Shown in pieces: positions 24,896 to 33,861 of a stretch of 35,300 nt of DNA (the first letter of the stretch is position 1; every line of letters starts with the position of its first letter). Below the pieces are notes generated by a model. It searched no databases. It had not been told where the DNA came from and saw only the letters and a list, made by a program, of their open reading frames with translations. Origin of the DNA: Bacteroidales bacterium (GTDB lineage: Bacteria > Bacteroidota > Bacteroidia > Bacteroidales > F082); contig JAGCPG010000035.1 in the NCBI GenBank assembly GCA_017645245.1, positions 1 through 35,300 of the forward strand. Direction: 5' to 3'. The translations under genes and the position numbers were made by a program.

Positions 24896-26526
24896 AGTAC
24901 AAAAATATAATCATAAACCGGCTGTGCGCCGTTGTTCAACATAATTTCCAGATTTTTGTAGGTCGCCGTCAGCTCGGCAACGAGCTGTTGGGCTTCATCG
25001 GCAGGGACGTCCTTGCCGTAGAAAACGAGCATCACGTCGCGTTGGTCAGCGCCGAGTTTACAGCACAATTCCTTGGCGGCTTCGGTTCTTGAGGGACTGT
25101 CGCTAAGCAGCTGTTTGCCACAATAGCCCACAAAGTCGCCCGTATGGACGCTCACTTCACCTTCCGCATCACGGATGGCCGTTGACACCATGCCCGTACA
25201 CACCGACTGCATGATCTCATTCACGCTCTCAACAACCTCTTCCACATTCTCCAGGGAACGATCCAACGAGCCCACGCCGTAATAGCCCTCGCCGATGGTG
25301 GTCGAAGGCATCACACGGATATCGGCCTTGTCATAAAGCTCTGCCGCCTGATCCGCCGCCATCTTGATGTTCTTGTTGTTCGGAAACACCAGAATATGCT
25401 GGGCGTTGATCCGCTTGAAGGCCTCCAAAAAGTCCTGAGTGGAGGGATTCATGGTCTGTCCGCCGGCAATCACCTCCTCCGCGCCAAGCTCCTTGAAAGC
25501 GTTGATCAAACCTTCGCCCGAAGCCACGGTAACGACGCCGTACTTCTGAGGCGGCAGCTTGAACGAGGCGTTGTTTTGGTTCACCGATTGGTGATGCTGC
25601 AACGACATGTTCTCGATCTTGATGGTCAGGAACTCGCCGTACTGCTGCACATAGTTGAGGATCTCGCCTGGGGTGAAGGTATGCACATGCACCTTCACGA
25701 TGCTGCCTTCACGGAAAGCCACCACCGACTCGCCCACTTGGTTCAGGTAGTCGATGATCACCTGCTCGTCGAAGGTCTCCAAGTCGACCTTGGAACGCAT
25801 CAATCGCAGCAGGAACTCCGTGCAGTAGCCAAATTCCAACGTGCTGTTCTCATTGAACTTGTCGAGTTCCACCGTTGGGACTTCAGGCGCGGAAGCCGGC
25901 ACCAGCTCCTCGTTGCTGATACGGCCACAAAGGGCGTCGTTCATGCCACGGAAGATGCAGAGCAGCCCTGCCCCGCCACTGTCAACCACACCGGCGTCCT
26001 TCAACACCTGAAGCAGCTCGGGGGTATGGTCAAGTGAGATTTGCATGGCCTCCAGCAGGGTCTCGAAATAACGGTTGAGATCGCCTGAGGTATCGGCACC
26101 GGCGGCGCCTTCACGGATCACCGTGATGATGGTGCCTTCCACGGGAACAGGGACGGACTTGTAAGCCTCCGCAACGGCCGAAGCCATGGCATCGGCAAAA
26201 GCCTTTGTGTCAGCCACAATCACGCCTTGCAGGCCTTTGGCCAGACCGGCGAAGATGCGCGACAGGATGACACCCGAGTTGCCTCTAGCTCCCAGCAACA
26301 TGCCTGAGGAAGCCGCGGCGGCCAACTCCGAAAGCGTTCCAAGGTGGTTTTCGAGCGCCTTGCAACCAGCTTTCAAGGTCATGTACATATTGTCGCCCGT
26401 GTCGCCATCTGGAATGGGAAACACGTTCAAGTCGTTAACAGTGGTCTTTTCCTTCCCCAAAGCCACCGCCCCTTGACGGAGCATGGCGGCGAAGGTCAAA
26501 CTATCCAGCTCTATTGTTTTTTCCAT
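24889..26526 (-). CDS. fatty acid kinase FakA-like (DAK2/DhaL domain)
   Basis: A 545-residue protein matching FakA/YloV in length and order. The N-terminal DhaL-type kinase domain (about 1-205) has NVFPIPDGDTGDNM, where the Asp residues bind Mg-ATP, and GARGNSGVILSR. The middle domain has FGYCTEFLL and VHVHTFTPGEILNYVQQYG, and the C-terminal DegV-like domain ends with the AQPVYDYIF motif. FakA phosphorylates fatty acids bound to FakB, giving acyl-phosphate. It overlaps the FakB-like gene by seven bases and the upstream MMPL gene by 16. FakAB is best known in Firmicutes, so its place beside plsX and acpP in a Bacteroidales-type genome supports a fatty acid activation pathway. No kinase assay is implied by sequence alone. 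Confidence 0.9.
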   Translation of the reverse strand: MEKTIELDSLTFAAMLRQGAVALGKEKTTVNDLNVFPIPDGDTGDNMYMTLKAGCKALENHLGTLSELAAAASSGMLLGARGNSGVILSRIFAGLAKGLQGVIVADTKAFADAMASAVAEAYKSVPVPVEGTIITVIREGAAGADTSGDLNRYFETLLEAMQISLDHTPELLQVLKDAGVVDSGGAGLLCIFRGMNDALCGRISNEELVPASAPEVPTVELDKFNENSTLEFGYCTEFLLRLMRSKVDLETFDEQVIIDYLNQVGESVVAFREGSIVKVHVHTFTPGEILNYVQQYGEFLTIKIENMSLQHHQSVNQNNASFKLPPQKYGVVTVASGEGLINAFKELGAEEVIAGGQTMNPSTQDFLEAFKRINAQHILVFPNNKNIKMAADQAAELYDKADIRVMPSTTIGEGYYGVGSLDRSLENVEEVVESVNEIMQSVCTGMVSTAIRDAEGEVSVHTGDFVGYCGKQLLSDSPSRTEAAKELCCKLGADQRDVMLVFYGKDVPADEAQQLVAELTATYKNLEIMLNNGAQPVYDYIFVLC

Positions 26527-28991
26527 GTTTTTTTAGAGAGTACACTGCGCTTGTAAGCCGGAATCTTCAACAATTGCCTAAACACGAACGGCTGAAGCGA
26601 GTATGAAATCATTATGGTGGATGCCATGCCGATCAAGGTGCTCAGACCGATGGACCGGATGGCAGGATGCACTGCGAAGAGTAAGGAAGAAATCACGATG
26701 ATCAGGATGATCGCCGAGAAGAAAATGGCCACCTTGTGCCAAGTAAGCACGTCGCGGTTACCCGTTCGAACCTCCGATAATAAGCCTTCGGTGATGAAGA
26801 TGCTGTAATCCACACCGATGCCGAAGATGAAGGTGGAGATGATGATGTTGATCAGGTTGAACTCCAAGCCGAGGAGGGCCATGTAACCCTGCACCATGAA
26901 CCAGCTGATCACCATGGGGACGAATGACAGCAAGGCCGTCAAAAGGTTACGGAACGAAATCAGCAGGATGATCAGCACAAACAGCGAGGAGATCCACACC
27001 GCGATATCGAAATCATCGTGAATCACCTCAACCATGTCCTTGCAGTAGTAGAACGGGTCAAGGATGAAGGTCTTGGGATTCTCGAGCAAAGCCACGGTAA
27101 CGGGATCCTTGTCCTCGAATAGCAAGGCGACATCGGTGAACACCATGTACTGGCCGTCGGCATTGCACTCGATGAAATTGCAAAGCAAATTCTCGGGAAC
27201 GATGCCGCTCTCATACAACGAAGCGGGTTCATAATCAGCCTCCATGAGCCACTGGAAATCGGCGAACATGCTGGGATCCAGCCCAAGTTGCACGGCATTG
27301 GTCTCCACCAGCTTCATGACTTCCTTTTTCCTATCGTTGGTCCAGAAAGCGTTCCAGGCGGCAATGCGCTCCTCCTGTTCCTCCATTGGGATGAACAGCT
27401 TCGGGATCATATCTGTGTAGGAATGAACGATTCCCGTTCCCTTCAACGAATCCAAGATGCGAATCAACGACTTGTCGGCCAGGATGGCCTCGTCGAAATC
27501 TTTGGAGACGGTGGCATAATATTGGTGGGCGAAACCGTCGTTGTTCTTGGCGTTGAACAAGGCCTCGCTCTCCAATTCATCGGCCGAGTTGAAGTCTAGG
27601 TTGCGGAGGTCGCTGTCGAAATTGACATTCGGCGAGAAGATACACCCCACGATGATGATCACCACCATCAAGGCAAGGAACCACTTCTTGCGATCGTAAG
27701 GCAAGGAGTTGAGCCGAGTGATTCTACGGAAAACCACGCCTCCGCTATCGGCATGGCGTTTGGGCAGGAAATGCGGCAGGAATATCAGCGCGAACAGGGT
27801 GCTTCCCGTGAGTGCCAACGAGGCAAAGAGCCCGAAGTCGCGGAGCAAATCGCTGTCGGTGAACAGCAAACTGCAGAAAGCGCCCACCGTGGTGAGACAG
27901 CCCAAGAACACCGGCGTGGACTCGTCCAGCAACAGCTTCTCAGGATCGCCCACAAAGAAATGATGGATCAACACATGGAGGCAATAGCTGATGGCCACGC
28001 CCAGGACGATGGCACCCAAACCCAACGACATCAGCGACATCTCGCCCCTGTACCAATAGATGACAGCCAGCGAAAAGGCCGTGCCGTATACGATGGGCAG
28101 CAGCAGCTTCCACATAAAGGAGAAACTCTTGAAGCACAATCCCAACAAAATCAGGATCAAGACGAGGGAGATACCCACCGTCACCACCAAGTCGGTACGG
28201 ATGCGGCCGGCGTTCGACACACTGCCGATGGGGTCGCCATGTACCAGCACCTTCACCTCGGGATGGAGGGTTTCAAAATCGCGCTTGGTCTTCGACATCA
28301 TTCGGGAGAAATTGCGCGCCGACTTGGAATCGAGCGTCTTGAAGGCCGGAGCCAGATAGGCGATGGTCACGGTGCTATCGGCACAGAAGAAGTGACCGTC
28401 AATGATGTTAAAGCCTCCCACGGCACCTTGCAACATATTGCCAAGAACGGCCTCTTTCAGGTTGAGCGGGTCGTAGGCGATCATCTGAAGCGCGTCGCCT
28501 GTCTCGTCTTCCATCAACAGGTCATAGTTGGCTTGCATCTGGGCCGCGATCGCCTCGGGTTCAATGGCCTTCGCAAAGGCTCGATAGGCGGAAGTGTCAA
28601 CAAACGAGGGGACGTGCTCCAACACAAAATCCAAGGCGTTGAGTCCCACCTCAGGCTCCATCCGGTAAAGGATGTTGGAGATGTAACGGCTCTGCGAGTC
28701 ACGCTCAAACAGCATGTCCACAAAGGCATCCGTCATCTCACCGATTTCCTCGGGAGCCAGACGGTCGCCCGATGAGGTGACTTGGATGAAAACTTTGTCC
28801 TTCAAGCCAATGGAACCGAAAGCCAGCTGGCTTTCCACGCTTGAACTAGGCAATAATTTGGTGATATCTTCTTCAAAATGAAGCTGAAGGCCGAAAAACA
28901 TGAACACCAGGAAGGTTACGGCCATGATCAGGTACATCAATACCTGTCGATCTTTGAAGAAACGATAGAGGGGTATAAAGATCTTATGCAT
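26511..28991 (-). CDS. MMPL/RND-family exporter
   Basis: An 826-residue inner-membrane protein. One membrane helix near residue 17-38 is followed by a large periplasmic domain, a five-helix block (about 270-410), a helix near 435 starting the second half, a second periplasmic domain, and a C-terminal five-helix block (about 660-810). The second block has GIGVDYSIFITEG, the RND helix-4 motif, and the first has an equivalent GVAISYCLHVLIHHF. This twofold layout is the MMPL/RND plan. MMPL proteins export lipids such as glycolipids, hopanoids or aryl polyenes using the proton gradient. It is the first gene of the nine-gene minus run, with a -7 box 22 bases upstream of its ATG. It lacks the usual membrane-fusion and TolC partners nearby. 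Confidence 0.88.
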   Translation of the reverse strand: MHKIFIPLYRFFKDRQVLMYLIMAVTFLVFMFFGLQLHFEEDITKLLPSSSVESQLAFGSIGLKDKVFIQVTSSGDRLAPEEIGEMTDAFVDMLFERDSQSRYISNILYRMEPEVGLNALDFVLEHVPSFVDTSAYRAFAKAIEPEAIAAQMQANYDLLMEDETGDALQMIAYDPLNLKEAVLGNMLQGAVGGFNIIDGHFFCADSTVTIAYLAPAFKTLDSKSARNFSRMMSKTKRDFETLHPEVKVLVHGDPIGSVSNAGRIRTDLVVTVGISLVLILILLGLCFKSFSFMWKLLLPIVYGTAFSLAVIYWYRGEMSLMSLGLGAIVLGVAISYCLHVLIHHFFVGDPEKLLLDESTPVFLGCLTTVGAFCSLLFTDSDLLRDFGLFASLALTGSTLFALIFLPHFLPKRHADSGGVVFRRITRLNSLPYDRKKWFLALMVVIIIVGCIFSPNVNFDSDLRNLDFNSADELESEALFNAKNNDGFAHQYYATVSKDFDEAILADKSLIRILDSLKGTGIVHSYTDMIPKLFIPMEEQEERIAAWNAFWTNDRKKEVMKLVETNAVQLGLDPSMFADFQWLMEADYEPASLYESGIVPENLLCNFIECNADGQYMVFTDVALLFEDKDPVTVALLENPKTFILDPFYYCKDMVEVIHDDFDIAVWISSLFVLIILLISFRNLLTALLSFVPMVISWFMVQGYMALLGLEFNLINIIISTFIFGIGVDYSIFITEGLLSEVRTGNRDVLTWHKVAIFFSAIILIIVISSLLFAVHPAIRSIGLSTLIGMASTIMISYSLQPFVFRQLLKIPAYKRSVLSKKTWKKQ

Positions 28992-29013
28992 TTAATGCTC
29001 GCTTTAAAAGCTG

Positions 29014-29021
29014 CAAAATTA
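29014..29021 (-). promoter_or_regulatory. -7 element for the MMPL-to-sbcC operon
   Basis: The minus strand reads TAATTTTG followed by C, a TAnnTTTG match 22 bases before the MMPL start. No TTTG at the -33 spacing. No other -7-like box was noticed between here and sbcC, and the genes overlap, so this is the likely main promoter of the run. Confidence 0.45.
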
Positions 29022-29041
29022 CCAAAATTCTTTATTCCTCT

Positions 29042-29677
29042 TTAAAAAATAGTCTCGAAAATGATTTTTATGTCGTTGAAAAACGAATAATTCCGGTAGT
29101 AATCGCAATTGATCCTGACCTTGTCGGGATAGATCACCTCGTCGTTATACCACAAGGCGATATCATCTTCCGAACGTTGGTCGCCATTGGCTCGAGCCTG
29201 TTTCACATAATCCGCGATGAGTTGCTCCTCCTTGCTGTACTTCAGTGTGGCAGGCCCCGTGATGCCCGGACGCATTTCAAGCACCACCCTGTCGTCGCCT
29301 TCTAACCGGTCGGCATAGCCGGGCACATCTGGACGAGGTCCCACAAAACTCATTTTGCCGATCAGCACGTCCCACAATTCCGGCAACTCGTCGAGCTTAT
29401 GGCGGCGCAACTTGGCACCCAAGGGCGTGATGCGAGCTCTGTTGGGATAGGCAATGTTTGACACTTCCTTCTCATTGGTCATAGTTCGGAACTTATGGAT
29501 CTTGAAGGGCTTCCCATACCGCCCCACACGCACTTGGGTAAAAAGCACGGGACCGTCAGGCATGGTGAGCTTCACCAGAATGGCAACGACAAGCATCGGA
29601 ATCCCCAACACAAGGAGTCCCAACAAGGCCACCACCCTGTCGAAAAAGAATTTGACGATGCGATTGAAGCTGGACAA
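29042..29677 (-). CDS. undecaprenyl-phosphate sugar transferase, starts at TTG
   Basis: A 211-residue protein of the bacterial sugar transferase family (PF02397 type). The N-terminal membrane helix is at about residues 15-38. The cytoplasmic catalytic part has KFRTM and LRRHKLDELPELWDVLIGKMSFVGPRPDVPG, the family signature. These enzymes transfer a sugar-1-phosphate to undecaprenyl phosphate to begin capsule, exopolysaccharide or O-antigen assembly. It is small, lacking the extra N-terminal helices of WbaP. There is no in-frame ATG near the start, and TTG at 29677 fits the usual N-terminal length before the helix and a -7 box 22 bases upstream. No other polysaccharide genes are next to it, so it may be an orphan glycosylation initiator. 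Confidence 0.88.
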   Translation of the reverse strand: MSSFNRIVKFFFDRVVALLGLLVLGIPMLVVAILVKLTMPDGPVLFTQVRVGRYGKPFKIHKFRTMTNEKEVSNIAYPNRARITPLGAKLRRHKLDELPELWDVLIGKMSFVGPRPDVPGYADRLEGDDRVVLEMRPGITGPATLKYSKEEQLIADYVKQARANGDQRSEDDIALWYNDEVIYPDKVRINCDYYRNYSFFNDIKIIFETIF

Positions 29678-29699
29678 TGTTACACGTGTTATTGGGTGG

Positions 29700-29707
29700 C
29701 AAAATTA
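29700..29707 (-). promoter_or_regulatory. -7 element for the sugar transferase gene
   Basis: The minus strand reads TAATTTTG followed by CC, a perfect TAnnTTTG, 22 bases before the TTG start. Its TAA is also the stop codon of the upstream peptide-binding lipoprotein gene. No -33 TTTG is seen. Confidence 0.45.
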
Positions 29708-31318
29708 CGATTTTTTTATTCTCACCTTGCGAAGATCCAACAAATTGGTGGGATTGCATCCCAAACCTTCCACTCGGTTGTTAACAAAACGTAACACTTT
29801 GTCGTAGAACAGCACAACGACAGGAGCGTCAAGCATCATTAGGCTGTCCATATTGGCATAATAAGCGTTGCGTTCCTCCACTTCGGCACACGACATAGCT
29901 ATGTCATATAACCGATCGTAACGTGGATTGGAATAATGGGAATAGTTTGGCCCCGAAGGAGCAAAATTTGAGGTCGTAAACAGAGAGAGATAGTTCTCGG
30001 CATCGGGATAGTCGGCAACCCATGAAGCACGGAAGAACGACAGGCTGCCGTTGGCACGCATGCTACGCATTGTGGCAGTTGGCATCACATCCATCTTACA
30101 CTTCAAATTGGCTTGTTCCACCTGACTTTGAACAAATTTGCCGATATCGGCATAATCCGCTGTGGTCGAGAGATTCAATTGATAGCCTTCCAAATGGTTA
30201 TCCTTGACCAATCGCTGGGCTTTTTTCAAATCATAATCATAACCGATTTGGTCACGATGTCCAGGCAAGCCCTCAGGAATCATTCCTCCCGTAGCGGGAA
30301 AGCCCATGCCATTGCGCAAGTATCGAAGCATCTTGTCTCGATCAATGCTGTAGCTTACCGCCTGACGCAAGGCTCGGGCACGATCCACGCCAAGCGTATC
30401 ATTGGGGTCGATAAAGAAACTGATATATTCAGTGTTGAGATAAGGTCCGGTGATCAGTTCAATCTTTCCATCATACTTATGGCGCAACTCGCCGTCGTAG
30501 GTCAGCAACTCGTCTTTATAACGCGCGTCGATGCCCGACATGAAGTCGAACTTGCCTTTGATAAACTCCAAAAAAGCCACCTGCCGGTCGATCAAAAAGC
30601 TGATGGAGACGGCATCCAGATAGGGCAGCCTCTCCCCTTTTTCATCCGTCTCGAAATAATCGGGATTCCTCCGGAAAACCAGCTTCACGCCTTCGTTCCA
30701 ATACTGAAAACGGAACGGTCCGGTGCCCACGGGATGCCTGCGGAAGTCGTCGCCATAAAACTCCACAGCCTCTTTTGGAACAACGGAAGCGTAAGTCATC
30801 GACAGGATGCCTAGAAACGGTGGAAACGGCTTGGAGAGCCTCATCTGGAAGGTGGTGTCGTCAAGGGCTTGGAAGGCGTATTGGCCGTTCTCTTGCGCCA
30901 CGGGGGCAAAGATCCAAACCCCAGGGGAATTCAAGCGCTTGTCGACCAATCGATTGAAAGAATAACATACGTCCTCTGCCGTCACACAGCGAGGCTTTGG
31001 CATGGATTCATCCTCATGGAAACGGACGTCATCGCGAAGGTGAAAGGTATAAACGGTGCCATCTTCGCTGATCTCCCACGACTTTGCGATACGAGGAACC
31101 ACGTTCATCTCCTCGTCGAAAGCCACCAGACTGCTGAACAATTGGTTGCAAGCCCAGATATGAGGCAAGTCCTTGGCATAGATCGGGTCAAGCGTCATGA
31201 TGCCGCCCGACTCATTGTATTTGAAGATGGAGAGGCCTTCGTTGGGGTCTTCATGCTTCCCACAACAAGTGAGAAACATGAGTCCAATCAGTAAAAAAGC
31301 CCACCTCTCACCTCTCAT
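29705..31318 (-). CDS. peptide-binding lipoprotein, OppA/DppA-like (SBP_bac_5)
   Basis: A 537-residue extracytoplasmic solute-binding protein with a lipoprotein signal ending LTCC (Cys18 or Cys19 lipidated). The mature part has family-5 features: SGGIMTLDPIYAKDLP at the N-terminus, LVAFDEEMNVVPRIAKSWE, YTFHLRDDVRFHEDE, RHPVGTGPFRFQYWNEG, and ARALRQAVSYSIDRDKML. These proteins bind oligopeptides, nickel or other solutes for ABC importers. No permease or ATPase gene is adjacent, so the importer is elsewhere or the protein has another role. The start codon overlaps the lon stop (ATGA), and both codons lie within a 7-base repeat array (31304-31324), which also encodes the first residues MRGER. 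Confidence 0.92.
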   Translation of the reverse strand: MRGERWAFLLIGLMFLTCCGKHEDPNEGLSIFKYNESGGIMTLDPIYAKDLPHIWACNQLFSSLVAFDEEMNVVPRIAKSWEISEDGTVYTFHLRDDVRFHEDESMPKPRCVTAEDVCYSFNRLVDKRLNSPGVWIFAPVAQENGQYAFQALDDTTFQMRLSKPFPPFLGILSMTYASVVPKEAVEFYGDDFRRHPVGTGPFRFQYWNEGVKLVFRRNPDYFETDEKGERLPYLDAVSISFLIDRQVAFLEFIKGKFDFMSGIDARYKDELLTYDGELRHKYDGKIELITGPYLNTEYISFFIDPNDTLGVDRARALRQAVSYSIDRDKMLRYLRNGMGFPATGGMIPEGLPGHRDQIGYDYDLKKAQRLVKDNHLEGYQLNLSTTADYADIGKFVQSQVEQANLKCKMDVMPTATMRSMRANGSLSFFRASWVADYPDAENYLSLFTTSNFAPSGPNYSHYSNPRYDRLYDIAMSCAEVEERNAYYANMDSLMMLDAPVVVLFYDKVLRFVNNRVEGLGCNPTNLLDLRKVRIKKS

Positions 31319-31326
31319 CTCTCACC
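31304..31326. repeat. 7-base tandem array at the lon/oppA-like junction (array D)
   Basis: On the plus strand the units are CCTCTCA, CCTCTCA, TCTCTCA, then CC; on the minus strand TGAGAGA, TGAGAGG, TGAGAGG. The array contains the lon stop TGA (31317-31315) and the downstream start ATG (31318-31316). It matches array A unit for unit in two of three copies. Confidence 0.8.
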
Positions 31327-33789
31327 TTTAAAGCCGATGACTTCCGTCCTCAGGTTCATCAAATATTTGTTGTAGTCGAGGTTGTTCTTGTCCTGCTCTT
31401 TCTCGAGGGCTAGGTCGATCACCTCCAGCATACTAGTGACATAATGGAAGTTCAAACCATTGATGAAGTCTTCCTTGATGTCTTCGATATCACGTTGATT
31501 ATCAACGGAAAGAATCAGGTCGGTGACACCGTTGCGCTTAGCGGCCAGGATCTTCTCCTTGATACCGCCCACAGGCAACACACGGCCCCGCAGGGTGATC
31601 TCACCCGTCATGGCCAGCTGTCCCTTAACCTTGCGTTGGGTGAAAGCGGAGGTCAAAGCGGCCAGCATGGTGATACCCGCCGAGGGTCCGTCCTTTGGTG
31701 TAGCTCCTTCTGGCACATGAACATGAACGTTCCATCCATCAAATACATCAGGATTGATCTCCAACAACGTCGTGTGTGACTTTATAAACTCGTAGGCAAT
31801 GGTTGCCGACTCTTTCATCACCTCGCCGAGGTTGCCTGTCAGCGAGAGATGTCCGACGCCGCGACTGAGACTCACCTCAATGGAAAGGATCTCCCCTCCC
31901 ACTGAGGTCCAAGCCAGACCCGTGGCCACGCCAGGCATGACGTGCTTGATCTCATCCTCGTCGTGGTGCATCGGCACGCCAAGCACCTTGCGGAGTTCCT
32001 CCTTGGTGACCCTGCGATCTTTCGTCTCGTCCATCACGATGTCCTTGGCACGGGCACGCATCACGTCGGCGATGCGGCGCTCCAGGTTTCGGACGCCGGC
32101 CTCACGGGTATAGTCGTCGATGATGTGCATCACCATGTCTTTCGAGAAGGTGATCTGTTTGACATTCATGCCATGCTCCTTGAGCTGCTTGGGAATCAGG
32201 TGACGCCTAGCGATCTCGTATTTCTCCTCACGGAGATAGCCGCTCAGGTCGATGACTTCCATACGGTCGAGCAAGGCTGGATGAATGGTTGACAAGGTAT
32301 TGGCTGTGGCGATGAACATAATCTTCGAGAGGTCATAATCCAGTTCCATGAAGTTGTCGTAGAAGGTGGAGTTCTGCTCCGGATCGAGGATTTCGAGCAA
32401 AGCGGCTTGCGGGTCGCCGTTGATGTTGTTGCCGCTGACCTTGTCGATCTCATCGAGCACAAACACCGGGTTGCCCGACTTCACCTTCCTCAGGTTCTGG
32501 ATGATACGTCCGGGCATGGCACCGATATAGGTCTTGCGATGGCCGCGCAACTCCGATTCGTCGCGGAGACCTCCGAGCGACATGCGCACATATTTCCTGT
32601 TCAAAGCCCTGGCGATCGACTTGCCCAGCGAGGTCTTGCCCACACCGGGAGGTCCAACCAGGCAAAGGATGGGTGCCTTCATGTCGTTCTTCAACTTCAG
32701 CACGGCCAGATGTTCGATGATGCGTTCCTTGACCTTGTCGAGGCCATAATGGTCGGCATCCAGGATACGCTGGGCGCGCTTCAAGTCGAAGTTGTCCTTG
32801 GTGTAGTCCATCCACGGCAGATCCACCAGGTATTGCAGGTAGTTCAGCTGGATGCCGTATTCAGCGGCCTGCGGATTGGTGCGTTCCAGCTTCTTGAGCT
32901 CACGCTCAAAGACCTCCGACACCTCTTTCGACCATTTCTTCTTCTTGGCTTTTTCGCGCAACTCATTGACATCCTGTTCGTTGGGAGTACCACCCAATTC
33001 CTCCTGGATGGTTCGCAGCTGTTGGTTCAGCAAGAACTCACGCTGTTGCTTGTCGAGGTCGTTCTTGACCTTGTTTTGGATCTGCTGTTTCAGCTCGTTC
33101 ATCTGCTGGGCGTTGGTGAGGATGCCGAGCAGGTTGTTTGCCATGTCCACCACGTTGGTGCACTCGAGCAGAAGCTGTTTCGAAGGCAGGTCGGCCTCCA
33201 CGTTACTGGCCACGAAGTTGAGCAAAAACAGCGGGCTGTCGATGTTCTTGATGGCGAAGTCGGCCTCTTCAGGAAGGCGTTGGTTACGGGAGATGACCTG
33301 TGCAGCCAGTTCCTTGACGGATTGTATCAAAGCCCTGAACTTACGGTCGCGGGGGATCTCCTCCGAAGCCTGATAAGGCTCCACGGCAGCGATGAAATAA
33401 GGCTCAAGCTGACGGATCTCCACCAGCCCGAAACGGCTCTTGCCTTGGATGATGACGGTGAGGTTGCCGTCAGGCATCTGGAAGGTCTTGAGGATTTGGG
33501 CCACGGTACCCACGGGATAGAGGTCGGCGATGCCGGGATCCTCCACGTTGGCATCCTTCTGGGCCACCACGCCGATCAACTTACGCTTCCTGTAGTACTC
33601 CTTGACCAGTTGGATGGACTTCTCACGACCCACGGTGATGGGGATCACCACGCCGGGATAGAGCACTGAGTTGCGCAGTGGCAGGATAGGCAATTCCTCC
33701 GGCACCTCCTCGGTATGGTCGAGGTGGATGTCGTCAATGGTGAGGACGGGAATGAAATCTCCGTTGTTGGAATCGATCATGTCAGTCAT
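31315..33789 (-). CDS. lon: ATP-dependent protease Lon
   Basis: An 824-residue LonA-type protease. The N-terminal substrate domain begins with [19 protein letters not shown]. The AAA module has Walker A GPPGVGKT at residues 379-386 and Walker [10 protein letters not shown]. The protease domain has catalytic Ser703 in PKDGPSAG and Lys746 in the GGIKEK segment, the 43-residue spacing found in E. coli Lon (Ser679, Lys722). Lon degrades misfolded and regulatory proteins and is often heat-inducible. No TAnnTTTG box was found in the 72-base gap upstream, which instead holds a strong terminator hairpin ending 12 bases before the ATG. Expression may depend on read-through from rpmE2 or on a promoter of another type. 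Confidence 0.97.
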   Translation of the reverse strand: MTDMIDSNNGDFIPVLTIDDIHLDHTEEVPEELPILPLRNSVLYPGVVIPITVGREKSIQLVKEYYRKRKLIGVVAQKDANVEDPGIADLYPVGTVAQILKTFQMPDGNLTVIIQGKSRFGLVEIRQLEPYFIAAVEPYQASEEIPRDRKFRALIQSVKELAAQVISRNQRLPEEADFAIKNIDSPLFLLNFVASNVEADLPSKQLLLECTNVVDMANNLLGILTNAQQMNELKQQIQNKVKNDLDKQQREFLLNQQLRTIQEELGGTPNEQDVNELREKAKKKKWSKEVSEVFERELKKLERTNPQAAEYGIQLNYLQYLVDLPWMDYTKDNFDLKRAQRILDADHYGLDKVKERIIEHLAVLKLKNDMKAPILCLVGPPGVGKTSLGKSIARALNRKYVRMSLGGLRDESELRGHRKTYIGAMPGRIIQNLRKVKSGNPVFVLDEIDKVSGNNINGDPQAALLEILDPEQNSTFYDNFMELDYDLSKIMFIATANTLSTIHPALLDRMEVIDLSGYLREEKYEIARRHLIPKQLKEHGMNVKQITFSKDMVMHIIDDYTREAGVRNLERRIADVMRARAKDIVMDETKDRRVTKEELRKVLGVPMHHDEDEIKHVMPGVATGLAWTSVGGEILSIEVSLSRGVGHLSLTGNLGEVMKESATIAYEFIKSHTTLLEINPDVFDGWNVHVHVPEGATPKDGPSAGITMLAALTSAFTQRKVKGQLAMTGEITLRGRVLPVGGIKEKILAAKRNGVTDLILSVDNQRDIEDIKEDFINGLNFHYVTSMLEVIDLALEKEQDKNNLDYNKYLMNLRTEVIGFKGER

Positions 33790-33801
33790 CTTTATTAAGT
33801 C

Positions 33802-33832
33802 AAAAAAAGCCCTCGAATCAGCATCGAGAGCT
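33802..33832 (-). terminator. Rho-independent terminator between rpmE2 and lon
   Basis: On the minus strand a nine-base-pair stem, AGCTCTCGA pairing with TCGAGGGCT (one G-U), closes a seven-base loop TGCTGAT and is followed by seven Ts. It sits 29 bases after the rpmE2 stop and only 12 bases before the lon start. It clearly ends the ribosomal protein transcript and could regulate lon by read-through. Confidence 0.8.
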
Positions 33833-33861
33833 TTCTATGAATTGATAAACACCTTCGCCAA

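Noticed and set aside
24889..26526. Dihydroxyacetone kinase as the function of the DAK2-domain gene
   Set aside because: The protein has the three-domain FakA plan and a DegV partner gene; the DhaK subunit with its substrate-binding His is absent.
27753..28775. A 340-codon open frame on the plus strand opposite the MMPL exporter gene
   Set aside because: Gln/His/Arg-rich composition with no recognisable fold; the exporter frame on the minus strand carries all family motifs.
32407..33669. A 420-codon open frame on the plus strand opposite lon
   Set aside because: It is the complement of conserved Lon sequence, has a Leu/Val/His-rich composition typical of shadow frames, and no promoter or domain.
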